A stretch of 64,000 nucleotides of DNA from Acanthosepion esculentum (taxonomy: Eukaryota > Mollusca > Cephalopoda > Sepiida > Sepiidae). Each line of letters starts with the position of its first letter. The stretch's first letter is position 1. The notes beneath the pieces were generated by a model, which did not search any database, had not been told where the DNA came from, and saw only the letters and a list, made by a program, of their open reading frames with translations. The stretch covers positions 14,960,013 to 15,024,012 of the forward strand of contig OZ038517.1 in the NCBI GenBank assembly GCA_964036315.1. Direction: 5' to 3'. The position numbers were made by a program, and so were the translations under genes. This document shows positions 12,801 to 27,600 of the stretch, piece after piece.

Positions 12801-15800
12801 TATTAAGAACGGTAAAAGAAGTTTAAGCCATCTCAGAAAAGATTCAGAATGGGAACAAAAGATTAACAATGGTAACTGAATGTTAACAATTCCGGAGAAG
12901 GCAAACAGTTGTAATAAATATTAAGAACGGTAAAAGAAGTTTAAACCATCTCAGAAAAGATTAAGAATGGGAACAAAAGATTAACAATGGTAACTGAATG
13001 TTAACAAGCCCGGAGAAGGTAAACAGTTGTAATAAATATTAAGAACGGTAAAAGAAGTTTAAGCCATCTCAGAAAAGATTAAGAATGTAAGAAAAGTTTA
13101 ACAATGGTAACTGAATGTTAACAAGCCCGGTGAATGTAAACAATTGTAATAAATAGTAATAACGGTAAAAGAAGTTTAAGCCATCTTGGAAAATATTAAG
13201 AATGGGAACAAAAGATTAACAATGGTAACTGAATGTTAAGAAGACGGGAGAAGGTAAACAATTGTAATAAATATTAAGAACGGTAAAAGAAGTTTAAGCC
13301 ATCTCAGAAAAGATTAAGAATGGGAACAAAAGATTAACAATGGTAACTGAATGTTAACAAGCCCGGAGACGGTAAACAATTGTAATAAATATTAAGAACG
13401 GTAAAAGAAGTTTAAGCCATCTCAGAATAGATTCAGAATGGGAACAAAAGATTAACAATGGTAACAGAATGTTAACAATTCCGGAGAAGGCAAACAGTTG
13501 TAATAAATATTAAGAACGGTAAAAGAAGTTTATGCCTTCCCAGAAAAGATTAAGAATGGGAACAAAAGATTAACAATGGTAACTGAATGTTAACAAGCCC
13601 GGAGAAAGTCAACTATTGTAATAAATATTAAGAACGGTAAAAGAAGTTTATGCCATCTCAGAAAAGATTAAGAATGTAAGAAAAGATTAACAATGGTAAC
13701 TGAATGTTAACAAGCCCGGAGACGGTAAACAATTGTAATAAATATTAAGAACGGTAAAAGAAGTTTAAGCCATCTCAGAAAAGATTAAGAATGGGAACAA
13801 AAGATTAACAATGGTAATTGAATATTAACAAGACCGGAGAAGGCAAACAATTGTAATAAATATTAAGGACCGTAAAAGAAGTTTAAGCCATCTCAGAAAA
13901 GATTAAGAATGGGAACAAAAGATTAACAATGGTAATTGAATGTTAACAAGCCCGGAGAAAGTAAACTATTGTAATAAATATTAAGAACGGTAAAAGAAGT
14001 TTAAGCCATCTCAGAAAAGATTAAGAATGGGAACAAAAGATTAACAATGGTAACTGAATGTTAACAAGCCCGGAGAAGGTAAACAGTTGTAATAAATATT
14101 ATAACGGTAAAAGAAGTTTAAGCCATCTCGGAAAAGATTAAGAATGGGAACAAAAGATTAACAATGGTAACTGAATGTTAACAAGCCCGGAGAAGGTAAA
14201 CAGTTGTAATAAATATTAAGAACGGTAAAAGAAGTTTAAGCCATCTCAGAAAAGATTAAGAATGTAAGAAAAGTTTAACAATGGTAACTGAATGTTAACA
14301 AGCCCGGTGAATGTAAACAATTGTAATAAATAGTAATAACGGTAAAAGAAGTTTAAGCCATCTCGGAAAATATTAAGAATGGGAACAAAAGATTAACAAT
14401 GGTAACTGAATGTTAAGAAGACGGGAGAAGGTAAACAATTGTAATAAATATTAAGAACGGTAAAAGAAGTTTAAGCCATCTCAGAAAAGATTAAGAATGG
14501 GAACAAAAGATTAACAATGGTAACTGAATGTTAAGCCCGGAGACGGTAAACAATTGTAATAAATATTAAGAACGGTAAAAGAAGTTTAAGCCATCTCAGA
14601 ATAGATTCAGAATGGGAACAAAAGATTAACAATGGTAACAGAATGTTAACAATTCCGGAGAAGGCAAACAGTTGTAATAAATATTAAGAACGGTAAAAGA
14701 AGTTTATGCCTTCCCAGAAAAGATTAAGAATGGGAACAAAAGATTAACAATGGTAACTGAATGTTAACAAGCCCGGAGAAAGTCATCTATTGTAATAAAT
14801 ATTAAGAACGGTAAAAGAAGTTTATGCCATCTCAGAAAAGATTAAGAATGTAAGAAAAGATTAACAATGGTAACTGAATGTTAACAAGCCCGGAGACGGT
14901 AAACAATTGTAATAAATATTAAGAACGGTAAAAGAAGTTTAAGCCATCTCAGAAAAGATTAAGAATGGGAACAAAAGATTAACAATGGTAACTGAATGTT
15001 AACAAGCCCGGAGAAGGCAAACAATTGTAAGAAATATTAAGGACCGTAAAAGAAGTTTAAGCCATCTCAGAAAAGATTAATAATTGGAACAAAAGATTAA
15101 CAATGGTAATTGAATGTTAACAAGCCCGGAGAAAGTAAACTATTGTAATAAATATTAAGATCGGTAAAAGAAGTTTAAGCCATCTCAGAAAAGATTAAGA
15201 ATGGGAATATTAGATTAACAATGGTAACTGAATGTTAACAAGCCCGGAGAAGGCAAACAATTGTAATAAATATTAAGAACGGTAAAAGAAGTTTAAGCCA
15301 TCTCAGAAAAGATTAAGAATGGGAACAAAAGATTAACAATGGTAACTGAATGTTAACAAGCCCGGAGAAGGCAAACAATTGTAATAAATATTACGGACCG
15401 TAAAAGAAGTTTAAGCCATCTCAGAAAAGATTAAGAATGGGAACAAAAGATTAACAATGGTAATTGAATGTTAACAAGCCCGGAGAAAGTAAACTATTGT
15501 AATAAATATTAAGAACGGTAAAAGAAGTTTAAGCCATCTCAGAAAAGATTAAGAATGGGAATAAAAGATTAACAATGGTAACTGAATGTTAACAAGCCCG
15601 GAGAAGGCAAACAATTGTAATAAATATTAAGAACGGTAAAAGAAGTTTAAGCCATCTCAGAAAAGATTAAGAATGGGAACAAAAGATTAACAAAGGTAAC
15701 TGAATGTTAACAAGCCCGGAGAAGGTAAACAGTTGTAATAATTATTATAACGGTAAAAGAAGTTTATGCCATCTCAGAAAAGATTAGGAATGGGAACAAA

Positions 15801-18800
15801 TGATTAACAATGGTAACTGAATGTTAACAAGCCCGGAGAAAGTCAACTATTGTAATAAATATTAAGAACGGTAAAAGAAGTTTAAGCCATCTCAGAAAAG
15901 ATTAAGAATGGGAACAAAAGATTAACAATGGTAACTGAATGTTAACAAGCCCGGAGAAGGTAAACAGTTGTAATAAATATTAAGAACGGTAAAAGAAGTT
16001 TAAGCCATCTCAGAAAAGATTAAGAATGTAAGAAAAGTTTAACAATGGTAACTGAATGTTAACAAGCCCGGTGAAGGTAAACAATTGTAATAAATAGTAA
16101 TAACGGTAAAAGAAGTTTAAGCAATCTCGGAAAAGTTTAAGAATGGTAACAAAAGATTAACAATGGTAACTGAATGTTAAGAAGACGGGAGAAGGTAAAG
16201 AATTGTGATAAATATTAAGAACGGTAAAAGAAGTTTAAGCCATCTCAGAAAAGATTAAGAATGGGAACAAAAGATTAACAATGGTAACTGAATGTTAACA
16301 AGCCCGGAGAAGGTAAACAGTTGTAATAAATATTATAACGGTAAAAGAAGTTTATGCCATCTCAGAAAAGATTAGGAATGGGAACAAAAGATGAACAATG
16401 GTAACTGAATGTTAACAAGCCCGGAGAAGGTAAACAGTTGTAATAAATATTATAACGGTAAAAGAAGTTTATGCCATCTCAGGAAAGATTAGGAATGGGA
16501 ACAAATGATTAACAATGGTAACTGAATGTTAACAAGCCCGGAGAAGGTAAACAGTTGTAATAAATATTATAACGGTAAAAGAAGTTTATGCCATCTCAGA
16601 AAAGATTAAGAATGGGAACAAAAGATGAACAATGGTAACTGAATGTTAACAAGCCCGGAGAAGGTAAACAGTTGTAATAAATATTATAACGGTAAAAGAA
16701 GTTTATGCCATCTCAGGAAAGATTAGGAATGGGAACAAATGATTAACAATGGTAACTGAATGTTAACAAGCCCGGAGAAAGTCAACTATTTTAATAAATA
16801 TTAAGAACGGTAAAAGAAGTTTAAGCCATCTCAGAAAAGATTAAGAATGGGAACAAAAGATTAACAATGGTAACTGAATGTTAACAAGCCCGGAGAAGGT
16901 AAACAGTTGTAATAAATATTAAGAACGGTAAAAGAAGTTTAAGCCATCTCAGAAAAGATTAAGAATGGGAACAAAAGATTAACAATGGTAACTGAATGTT
17001 AACAAGCCCGGTGAAGGTAAACAATTGTAATAAATATTAATAACGGTAAAAGAAGTTTAAGCCATCTCGGAAAAGATTAAGAATGGGAACAAAAGATTAA
17101 CAATGGTAACTGAATGTTAAGAAGACGGGAGAAGGTAAAAAATTGTAATAAATATAAAACACGATAAAAGAAGTTTAAGCTATCTGAGAAGAGATTAAGT
17201 ATGGGAAGAAAAGATTACCAACGGTGACTGAATGTTAACAAGACCGGAGAATGTAAACAATTGTAATAAATATTAAGAACGGTAAAAGAAGTTTATGCCA
17301 TCTCAGAAAAGATTAAGAATGGGAACAAAAGATTAACAATGGTAACTGAATGTTAAGAAGACGGGAGAAGGTAAACAATTGTAATAAATATTAAGAACGG
17401 TAAAAGAAGTTTAAGCCATCTCAGAAAAGATTAAGAATGGGAACAAAAGATTAACAATGGTAACTGAATGTTAACAAACTCGGAGAAGGTAAACAGTTGT
17501 AATAAATATTATAACGGTAAAAGAAGTTTATGCCATCTCAGAAAAGATTAGGAATGGGAACAAATGATTAACAATGGTAACTGAATGTTAACAAGCCCGG
17601 AGAAAGTCAACTATTGTAATAAATATTAAGAACGGTAAAAGAAGTTTAAGCCATCTCAGAAAAGATTAAGAATGGGAACAAAAGATTAACAATGGTAACT
17701 GAATGTTAACAAGCCCGGAGAAGGTAAACAGTTGTAATAAATATTAAGAACGGTAAAAGAAGTTTAAGCCATCTCGGAAAAGATTAAGAATGGGAACAAA
17801 AGATTAACAATGGTAACTGAATGTTAAGAAGACGGGAGAAGGTAAACAATTGTAATAAATATTAAGAACGGTAAAAGAATTTTAAGCCATCTCAGAAAAG
17901 GTTAAGTATGGGAACAAAAGATTAACAATGGTAACTGAATGTTAACAAGCCCAGAGAAGGCAAACAATTGTAATAAATATTAAGAACGGTAAAAGAAGTT
18001 TAAGCCATCTCAGAAAAGATTAAGTATGGGAACAAAAGATTAACAATGGTAACTGAATTTTAACAAGCCAGGAGAAAGTAAACTATTGTAATAAATATTA
18101 AGAACGGTAAAAGAAGTTTAAGCCATCTCAGAAAAGATTCAGAATGGGAACAAAAGATTAACAATGGTAACTGAATGTTAACAATTCCGGAGAAGGCAAA
18201 CAGTTGTAATAAATATTAAGAACGGTAAACGAAGTTTATGCCATCCCAGAAAAGATTAAGAAGGGGAACAAAAGATTAACAATGGTAACTGAATGTTAAC
18301 AAGCCCGGAGAAAGTCAACTATTGTAATAAATATTAAGAACGGTAAAAGAAGTTTATGCCATCTCAGAAAAGATTAAGAATGTAAGAAAAGATTAACAAT
18401 GGTAACTGAATGTTAACAAGCCCGGAGACGGTAAACAATTGTAATAAATATTAAGAACGGTAAAAGAAGTTTAAGCCATCTCAGAAAAGATTAAGAATGG
18501 GAACAAAAGATTAACAATGGTAACTGAATGTTAACAAGACCGGAGAAGGCAAACAATTGTAATAAATATTAAGGACCGTAAAAGAAGTTTAATCCATCTC
18601 AGAAAAGATTAAGAATGGGAACAAAAGATTAACAATGGTAATTGAATCTTAACAAGCCCGGAGACAGTAAACCATTGTAATAAATATTAAGAACGGTAAA
18701 AGAAGTTTAAGCCATCTCAGAAAAGATTAAGAATGGGAATAAAAGATTAACAATGTAACTGAATGTTAACAAGCCCGGAGAAGGCAAACAATTGTAATAA

Positions 18801-19380
18801 ATATTAAGAACGGTAAAAGAAGTTTAAGCCATCTCAGAAAAGATTAAGAATGGGAACAAAAGATTAACAATGGTAACTGAATGTTAACAAGCCCGGAGAA
18901 GGCAAACAATTGTAATAAATATTAAGAACGGTAAAAGAAGTTTAAGCCATCTCAGTAAAGATTAAGAATGGGAACAAAAGATTAACAATGGTAACTGAAT
19001 GTTAACAAGCCTTGAGAAAGAAAACAATTGTAATAAATATTAATAACGGTAAAAGAAGTTTAAGTCATGTCAGAAAAGATTAAGAATTGGAACAAAAGAT
19101 GAACAATGGTAACTGAATGTTACCAAGCCCGGAGAAGGCAAACAATTGCAATAAATATTAAGGACCGTAAAAGAAGTTTAAGCCATCTCAGAAAATATTA
19201 AGAATGGGAACAAAAGATTAACAATGGTAACTGAATGTTAACAAGCCCGGAGAAGGCAAACAATTGTAATAAATATTAAGAACGGTAAAAGAAGTTTAAG
19301 CCATCTCAGAAAAGATTAAGAATAGGAACAAAAGATTAACAATGGTAACTGAATGTTAACAAGCCTGGAGAAAGTAAACT
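9891..19380 (+). repeat. 118-bp satellite, block with short and mixed higher-order periods
   Basis: Part of 9.95-11.4 kb repeats variants of the preceding 27-monomer unit with several substitutions. A ten-monomer shift of 1,177 bp links about 13,083 to 14,260 ('gaatgtaagaaaagttt' followed by 'aaatagtaataacgg'). The second copy has a 4-bp deletion at about 14,533 ('gttaagcccgg'). Near 16.38-16.74 kb a dimer of 234 bp alternates 'aaaagatgaac' and 'aaatgattaac' units. A divergent monomer with 'gaagagattaag' and 'attaccaacggtgac' occurs at about 17,182 and recurs only in the 44-52.4 kb part. Confidence 0.8.
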
Positions 19381-21664
19381 ATTGTAATAAATATTAAGAA
19401 CGGTAAAAGAAGTTTAAGCCATCTCAGAAAAGATTCAGAATGGGAACAAAAGATTAACAATGGTAACTGAATGTTAACAATTCCGGAGAAGGCAAACAGT
19501 TGCAATAAATATTAAGAACGGTAAAAGAAGTTTATGCCATCCCAGAAATGATTAAGAATGGGAACAAAAGATTAACAATGGTAACTGAATGTTAACAAGC
19601 CCGGAGAAAGTCAACTATTGTAATAAATATTAAGAACGGTAAAAGAAGTTTATGCCATCTCAGAAAAGAATAAGAATGTAAGAAAAGATTAACAATGGTA
19701 ACTGAATGTTAACAAGCCCGGAGACGGTAAACAATTGTAATAAATATCAAGAACGGTAAAAGAAGTTTAAGCCATCTCAGAAAAGATTAAGAATGGGAAC
19801 AAAAGATTAACAATGGTAACTGAATGTTAACAAGCCCGGAGAAGGCAAACAATTGTAATAAATATTAAGGACCGTAAAAGAAGTTTAAGCCATCTCAGAA
19901 AAGATTAAGAATGGGAACAAAAGATTAACAATGGTAATTGAATGTTAACAAGCCCGGAGAAAGTAAACTATTGTAATAAATATTAAGAACGGTAAAATAA
20001 GTTTAAGCCATCTCAGAAAAGATTAAAAATGGGAACAAAAGATTAACAATGGTAACTGAATGTTAACAAGCCCAGAGAAGGCAAACAATTGTTATAAATA
20101 TTAAGAACGATAAAAGAAGTTTAAGCCATCTCAGAAAAGATTAAGTATGGGAACAAATATTAACAATGGTAACTGAATGTTAACATGCCCGGAGAAGGTA
20201 AACAATTGTAATAAATATTAAGAACGGTAAAAGAAGTTTAAGCCATCTCAGAAAAGATTAAGAATGGGAATAAAAGATTAACAATGGTAACTGAATGTTA
20301 ACAAGCCCAGAGAAGGCAAACAATTGTAATAAATATTAAGAACGGTAAAAGAAGTTTAAGCCATCTCAGAAAAGATTCAGAATGGGAACAAAAGATTAAC
20401 AATGGTAACTGAATGTTAACAATTCCGGAGAAGGCAAACAGTTGCAATAAATATTAAGAACGGTAAAAGAAGTTTATGCCATCCCAGAAAAGATTAAGAA
20501 TGGGAACAAAAGATTAACAATGGTAACTGAATGTTAACAAGCCCGGAGAAAGTCAACTATTGTAATAAATATTAAGAACGGTAAAAGAAGTTTATGCCAT
20601 CTCAGAAAAGAATAAGAATGTAAGAAAAGATTAACAATGGTAACTGAATGTTAACAAGCCCGGAGACGGTAAACAATTGTAATAAATATCAAGAACGGTA
20701 AAAGAAGTTTAAGCCATCTCAGAAAAGATTAAGAATGGGAACAAAAGATTAACAATGGTAACTGAATGTTAACAAGCCCGGAGAAGGCAAACAATTGTAA
20801 TAAATATTAAGGACCGTAAAAGAAGTTTAAGCCATCTCAGAAAAGATTAAGAATGGGAACAAAAGATTAACAATGGTAATTGAATGTTAACAAGCCCGGA
20901 GAAAGTAAACTATTGTAATAAATATTAAGAACGGTAAAATAAGTTTAAGCCATCTCAGAAAAGATTAAAAATGGGAACAAAAGATTAACAATGGTAACTG
21001 AATGTTAACAAGCCCAGAGAAGGCAAACAATTGTTATAAATATTAAGAACGATAAAAGAAGTTTAAGCCATCTCAGAAAAGATTAAGTATGGGAACAAAT
21101 ATTAACAATGGTAACTGAATGTTAACATGCCCGGAGAAGGTAAACAATTGTAATAAATATTAAGAACGGTAAAAGAAGTTTAAGCCATCTCAGAAAAGAT
21201 TAAGAATGGGAATAAAAGATTAACAATGGTAACTGAATGTTAACAAGCCCAGAGAAGGCAAACAATTGTAATAAATATTAAGAACGGTAAAAGAAGTTTA
21301 AGCCATCTCAGAAAAGATTCAGAATGGGAACAAAAGATTAACAATGGTAACTGAATGTTAACAATTCCGGAGAAGGCAAACAGTTGCAATAAATATTAAG
21401 AACGGTAAAAGAAGTTTATGCCATCCCAGAAAAGATTAAGAATGGGAACAAAAGATTAACAATGGTAACTGAATGTTAACAAGCCCGGAGAAAGTCAACT
21501 ATTGTAATAAATATTAAGAACGGTAAAAGAAGTTTATGCCATCTCAGAAAAGAATAAGAATGTAAGAAAAGATTAACAATGGTAACTGAATGTTAACAAG
21601 CCCGGAGACGGTAAACAATTGTAATAAATATCAAGAACGGTAAAAGAAGTTTAAGCCATCTCAG
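19381..21664 (+). repeat. 942-bp higher-order unit (8 monomers), about 2.4 copies
   Basis: The marker 'ttccggagaaggcaaacag' followed by 'ttgcaataaat' recurs at 19,481, 20,423 and 21,365, exactly 942 bp apart. Copies run about 19,381-20,322 and 20,323-21,264, with a partial third to about 21,664. One substitution is visible near 19,549 ('cagaaatg' versus 'cagaaaag'). The order of variant monomers is otherwise the same in each copy. Confidence 0.9.
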
Positions 21665-24600
21665 AAAAGATTACGAATGGGAACAAAAGATTAACAATGG
21701 TAACTGAATGTTAACAATTCCGGAGAAGGCAAACAGTTGCAATAAATATTAAGAACGGTAAAAGAAGTTTAAGCCATCTCAGAAAAGATTAAGAATGGGA
21801 ACAAAAGATTAACAATGCTAACTGAATGTTAACAAGCCGGGAGAAGGCAAACAATTGTTATAAATATTAAGAACGATAAAAGAAGTTTAAGCCATCTCAG
21901 AAAAGATTAAGTATGGGAACAAATATTAACAATGGTAACTGAATGTTAACATGCCCGGAGAAGGTAAACAATTGTAATAAATATTAAGAACGGTAAAAGA
22001 AGTTTAAGCCATCTCAGAAAAGATTAAGAATGGGAATAAAAGATTAACAATGGTAACTGAATGTTAACAAGCCCAGAGAAGGCAAACAATTGTAATAAAT
22101 ATTAAGAACGGTAAAAGAAGTTTAAGCCATCTCAGAAAAGATTAAGAATGGGAACAAAAGATTAACAATGGTAACTGAATGTTAACAAGCCCGGAGAAGG
22201 CAAACAATTGTAATAAATATTAAGAACGATAAAAGAAGTTTAAGGCATCTCAGAAAAGTTTAAGAATGCGAACAAAAGATTAACAATGGCAACTGAATGT
22301 TAACAAGCCCAGAGAAGGCAAACAATTGTAAAAAATATTAAGAACGGTAAAAGAAGTTTAAGCCATCTCAGAAAAGATTAAGAATGGGAACAAAAGATTA
22401 ACAATGGTAACTGAATGTTAACAAGCCCGGAGAAAGTAAACTATTGTAATAAATATTAAAAACGGTAAAAGAAGTTTAAGCCATCTCAGAAAAGATTCAG
22501 AATGGGAACAAAAGATTAACAATGGTAATTGAATGTTAACAAGCCCGGAGAAAGTAAACTATTGTAATAAATATTAAGAACGGTAAAAGAAGTTTAAGCC
22601 ATCTCAGAAAACATTAAGAATGGGAATAAAAGATTAACAATGGTAACTGAATGTTAACAAGCCCAGAGAAGGCAAACAATTGTAATAAATATTAAGAACG
22701 GTAAAAGAAGTTTAAGCCATCTCAGAAAAGATTAAGAATGGGAACAAAAGATTAACAATGGTAACTGAATGTTAACAAGCCCGGAGAAGGTAAACAGTTG
22801 TAATAAATATTATAACGGTAAAAGAAGTTTATGCCATCTCAGAAAAGATTAGGAATGGGAACAAATGATTAACAATGGTAACTGAATATTAACAAGACCG
22901 GAGAAAGTCAACTATTGTAATAAATATTAAGAACGGTAAAATAAGTTTAAGCCATCTCAGAAAAGATTAAGAATGGGAACAAAAGATTAACAGTGGTAAC
23001 TGAATGTTAACAAGCCCGGAGAAAGTAAACTATTGTAATAAATATTAAGAACGGTAAAAGAAGTTTAAGCCATCTCAGAAAACATTAAGAATGGGAACAA
23101 AAGATTAACAATGGTAACTGAATGTTAACAAGCCCGGTGAAGGCAAACAATTGTAATAAATATTAAGGACCGTAAAAAAGTTTAAGCCATGTCAGAAAAG
23201 TTTAAGAATGGGAAGAAAAGATTAACAATGGTAACTGAATGTTAACAAGCCGGGAGAAGGCAAAGAATTGTTATAAAAATTAAGAACGATAAAAGAAGTT
23301 TAAGCCATCTCAGAAAAGATTAAGTATGGGAACAAAAGATTAACAATGGTAACTGAATGTTAACATGCCCGGAGAAGGTAAACAATTGTAATAAATATTA
23401 AGAACGGTAAAAGAAGTTTAAGCCATCTCAGAAAGGATTAAGAATGGGAACAAAAGATTAACAATGGTAACTGAATGTTAACAAGCCCGGAGAAGGCAAA
23501 CAATTGTAATAAATATTAAGGACCGTAAAAGAAGTTTAAGCCATCTCAGAAAAGATTAAGAATGGGAACAAAAGATTAACAATGCTAACTGAATGTTAAC
23601 AAGCCGGGAGAAGGCAAACAATTGTTATAAATATTAAGAACGATAAAAGAAGTTTAAGCCATCTCAGAAAAGATTAAGTATGGGAACAAATATTAACAAT
23701 GGTAACTGAATGTTAACATGCCCGGAGAAGGTAAACAATTGTAATAAATATTAAGAACGGTAAAAGAAGTTTAAGCCATCTCAGAAAAGATTAAGAATGG
23801 GAATAAAAGATTAACAATGGTAACTGAATGTTAACAAGCCCAGAGAAGGCAAACAATTGTAATAAATATTAAGAACGGTAAAAGAAGTTTAAGCCATCTC
23901 AGAAAAGATTAAGAATGGGAACAAAAGATTAACAATGGTAACTGAATGTTAACAAGCCCGGAGAAGGCAAACAATTGTAATAAATATTAAGAACGGTAAA
24001 AGAAGTTTAAGCCATCTCAGTAAAGATTAAGAATGGGAACAAAAGATTAACAATGGTAACTGAATGTTAACAAGCCCGGAGAAGGCAAACAATTGTAATA
24101 AATATTAAGAACGATAAAAGAAGTTTAAGGCATCTCAGAAAAGTTTAAGAATGCGAACAAAAGATTAACAATGGTAACTGAATGTTAACAAGCCCAGAGA
24201 AGGCAAACAATTGTAAAAAATATTAAGAACGGTAAAAGAAGTTTAAGCCATCTCAGAAAAGATTAAGAATGGGAACAAAAGATTAACAATGGTAACTGAA
24301 TGTTAACAAACCCGGAGAAAGTAAACTATTGTAATAAATATTAAAAACGGTAAAAGAAGTTTAAGCCATCTCAGAAAAGATTCAGAATGGGAACAAAAGA
24401 TTAACAATGGTAATTGAATGTTAACAAGCCCGGAGAAAGTAAACTATTGTAATAAATATTAAGAACGGTAAAAGAAGTTTAAGCCATCTCAGAAAACATT
24501 AAGAATGGGAATAAAAGATTAACAATGGTAACTGAATGTTAACAAGCCCAGAGAAGGCAAACAATTGTAATAAATATTAAGAACGGTAAAAGAAGTTTAA

Positions 24601-27600
24601 GCCATCTCAGAAAAGATTAAGAATGGGAACAAAAGATTAACAATGGTAACTGAATGTTAACAAGCCCGGAGAAGGTAAACAGTTGTAATAAATATTATAA
24701 CGGTAAAAGAAGTTTATGCCATCTCAGAAAAGATTAGGAATGGGAACAAATGATTAACAATGGTAACTGAATATTAACAAGACCGGAGAAAGTCAACTAT
24801 TGTAATAAATATTAAGAACGGTAAAATAAGTTTAAGCCATCTCAGAAAAGATTAAGAATGGGAACAAAAGATTAACAGTGGTAACTGAATGTTAACAAGC
24901 CCGGAGAAAGTAAACTATTGTAATAAATATTAAGAACGGTAAAAGAAGTTTAAGCCATCTCAGAAAACATTAAGAATGGGAACAAAAGATTAACAATGGT
25001 AACTGAATGTTAACAAGCCCGGTGAAGGCAAACAATTGTAATAAATATTAAGGACCGTAAAAAAGTTTAAGCCATGTCAGAAAAGTTTAAGAATGGGAAG
25101 AAAAGATTAACAATGGTAACTGAATGTTAACAAGCCGGGAGAAGGCAAAGAATTGTTATAAAAATTAAGAACGATAAAAGAAGTTTAAGCCATCTCAGAA
25201 AAGATTAAGTATGGGAACAAAAGATTAACAATGGTAACTGAATGTTAACATGCCCGGAGAAGGTAAACAATTGTAATAAATATTAAGAACGGTAAAAGAA
25301 GTTTAAGCCATCTCAGAAAGGATTAAGAATGGGAACAAAAGATTAACAATGGTAACTGAATGTTAACAAGCCCGGAGAAGGCAAACAATTGTAATAAATA
25401 TTAAGGACCGTAAAAGAAGTTTAAGCCATCTCAGAAAAGATTAAGAATGGGAACAAAAGATTAACAATGGTAATTGAATGTTAACAAGCCCGGAGAAAGT
25501 AAACTATTGTAATAAATATTAAGAACGGTAAAATAAGTTTAAGCCATCTCAGAAAACATTAAGAATGGGAACAAAAGATTAACAATGCTAAGTGAATGTT
25601 AACAAGCCGGGAGAAGGCAAACAATTGTTATAAATATTAAGAACGATAAAAGAAGTTTAAGCCATCTCAGAAAAGATTAAGTATGGGAACAAATATTAAC
25701 AATGGTAACTGAATGTTAACATGCCCGGAGAAGGTAAACAATTGTAATAAATATTAAGAACGGTAAAAGAAGTTTAAGCCATCTCAGAAAAGATTAAGAA
25801 TGGGAATAAAAGATTAACAATGGTAACTGAATGTTAACAAGCCCAGAGAAGGCAAACAATTGTAATAAATATTAAGAACGGTAAAAGAAGTTTAAGCCAT
25901 CTCAGTAAAGATTAAGAATGGGAACAAAAGATTAACAATGGTAACTGAATGTTAACAAGCCCGGAGAAGGCAAACAATTGTAATAAATATTAAGAACGAT
26001 AAAAGAAGTTTAAGGCATCTCAGAAAAGTTTAAGAATGCGAACAAAAGATTAACAATGGTAACTGAATGTTAACAAGCCCAGAGAAGGCAAACAATTGTA
26101 AAAAATATTAAGAACGGTAAAAGAAGTTTAAGCCATCTCAGAAAAGATTAAGAATGGGAACAAAAGATTAACAATGGTAACTGAATGTTAACAAGCCCGG
26201 AGAAAGTAAACTATTGTAATAAATATTAAAAACGGTAAAAGAAGTTTAAGCCATCTCAGAAAAGATTCAGAAGGGGAACAAAAGATTAACAATGGTAATT
26301 GAATGTTAACAAGCCCGGAGAAAGTAAACTATTGTAATAAATATTAAGAACGGTAAAAGAAGTTTAAGCCATCTCAGAAAACATTAAGAATGGGAATAAA
26401 AGATTAACAATGGTAACTGAATGTTAACAAGCCCAGAGAAGGCAAACAATTGTAATAAATATTAAGAACGGTAAAAGATGTTTAAGCCATCTCAGAAAAG
26501 ATTAAGAATGGGAACAAAAGATTAACAATGGTAACTGAATGTTAACAAGCCCGGAGAAGGTAAACAGTTGTAATAAATATTATAACGGTAAAAGAAGTTT
26601 ATGCCATCTCAGAAAAGATTAGGAATGGGAACAAATGATTAACAATGGTAACTGAATGTTAACAAGACCGGAGAAAGTCAACTATTGTAATAAATATTAA
26701 GAACGGTAAAATAAGTTTAAGCCATCTCAGAAAAGATTAAGAATGGGAACAAAAGATTAACAGTGGTAACTGAATGTTAACAAGCCCGGAGAAAGTAAAC
26801 TATTGTAATAAATATTAAGAACGGTAAAAGAAGTTTAAGCCATCTCAGAAAACATTAAGAATGGGAACAAAAGATTAACAATGGTAACTGAATGTTAACA
26901 AGCCCGGTGAAGGCAAACAATTGTAATAAATATTAAGGACCGTAAAAAAGTTTAAGCCATGTCAGAAAAGTTTAAGAATGGGAAGAAAAGATTAACAATG
27001 GTAACTGAATGTTAACAAGCCGGGAGAAGGCAAACAATTGTTATAAATATTAAGAACGATAAAAGAAGTTTAAGCCATCTCAGAAAAGATTAAGTATGGG
27101 AACAAAAGATTAACAATGGTAACTGAATGTTAACATGCCCGGAGAAGGTAAACAATTGTAATAAATATTAAGAACGGTAAAAGAAGTTTAAGCCATCTCA
27201 GAAAGGATTAAGAATGGGAACAAAAGATTAACAATGGTAACTGAATGTTAACAAGCCCAGAGAAGGCAAACAATTGTAATAAATATTAAGAACGGTAAAA
27301 GAAGTTTAAGCCATCTCAGAAAAGATTAAGAATGGGAACAAAAGATGAACATTGGCAACTGAATGTTACCAAGCCAAGAGATGGCAAACAATTGTAATAA
27401 ATATTAAGGACCGTAAAAGAAGTTTAAGCCATCTCAGAAAAGATTAAGAATGGGAACAAAAGATTAACAATGGTAACTGAATGTTAACAAGCCCGGAGAA
27501 GGCAAACAATTGTAATAAATATTAAGAACGATAAAAGAAGTTTAAGGCATCTCAGAGAAGATTAAGAATACGAACAAAAGATTAACAATGGTAACTGAAT

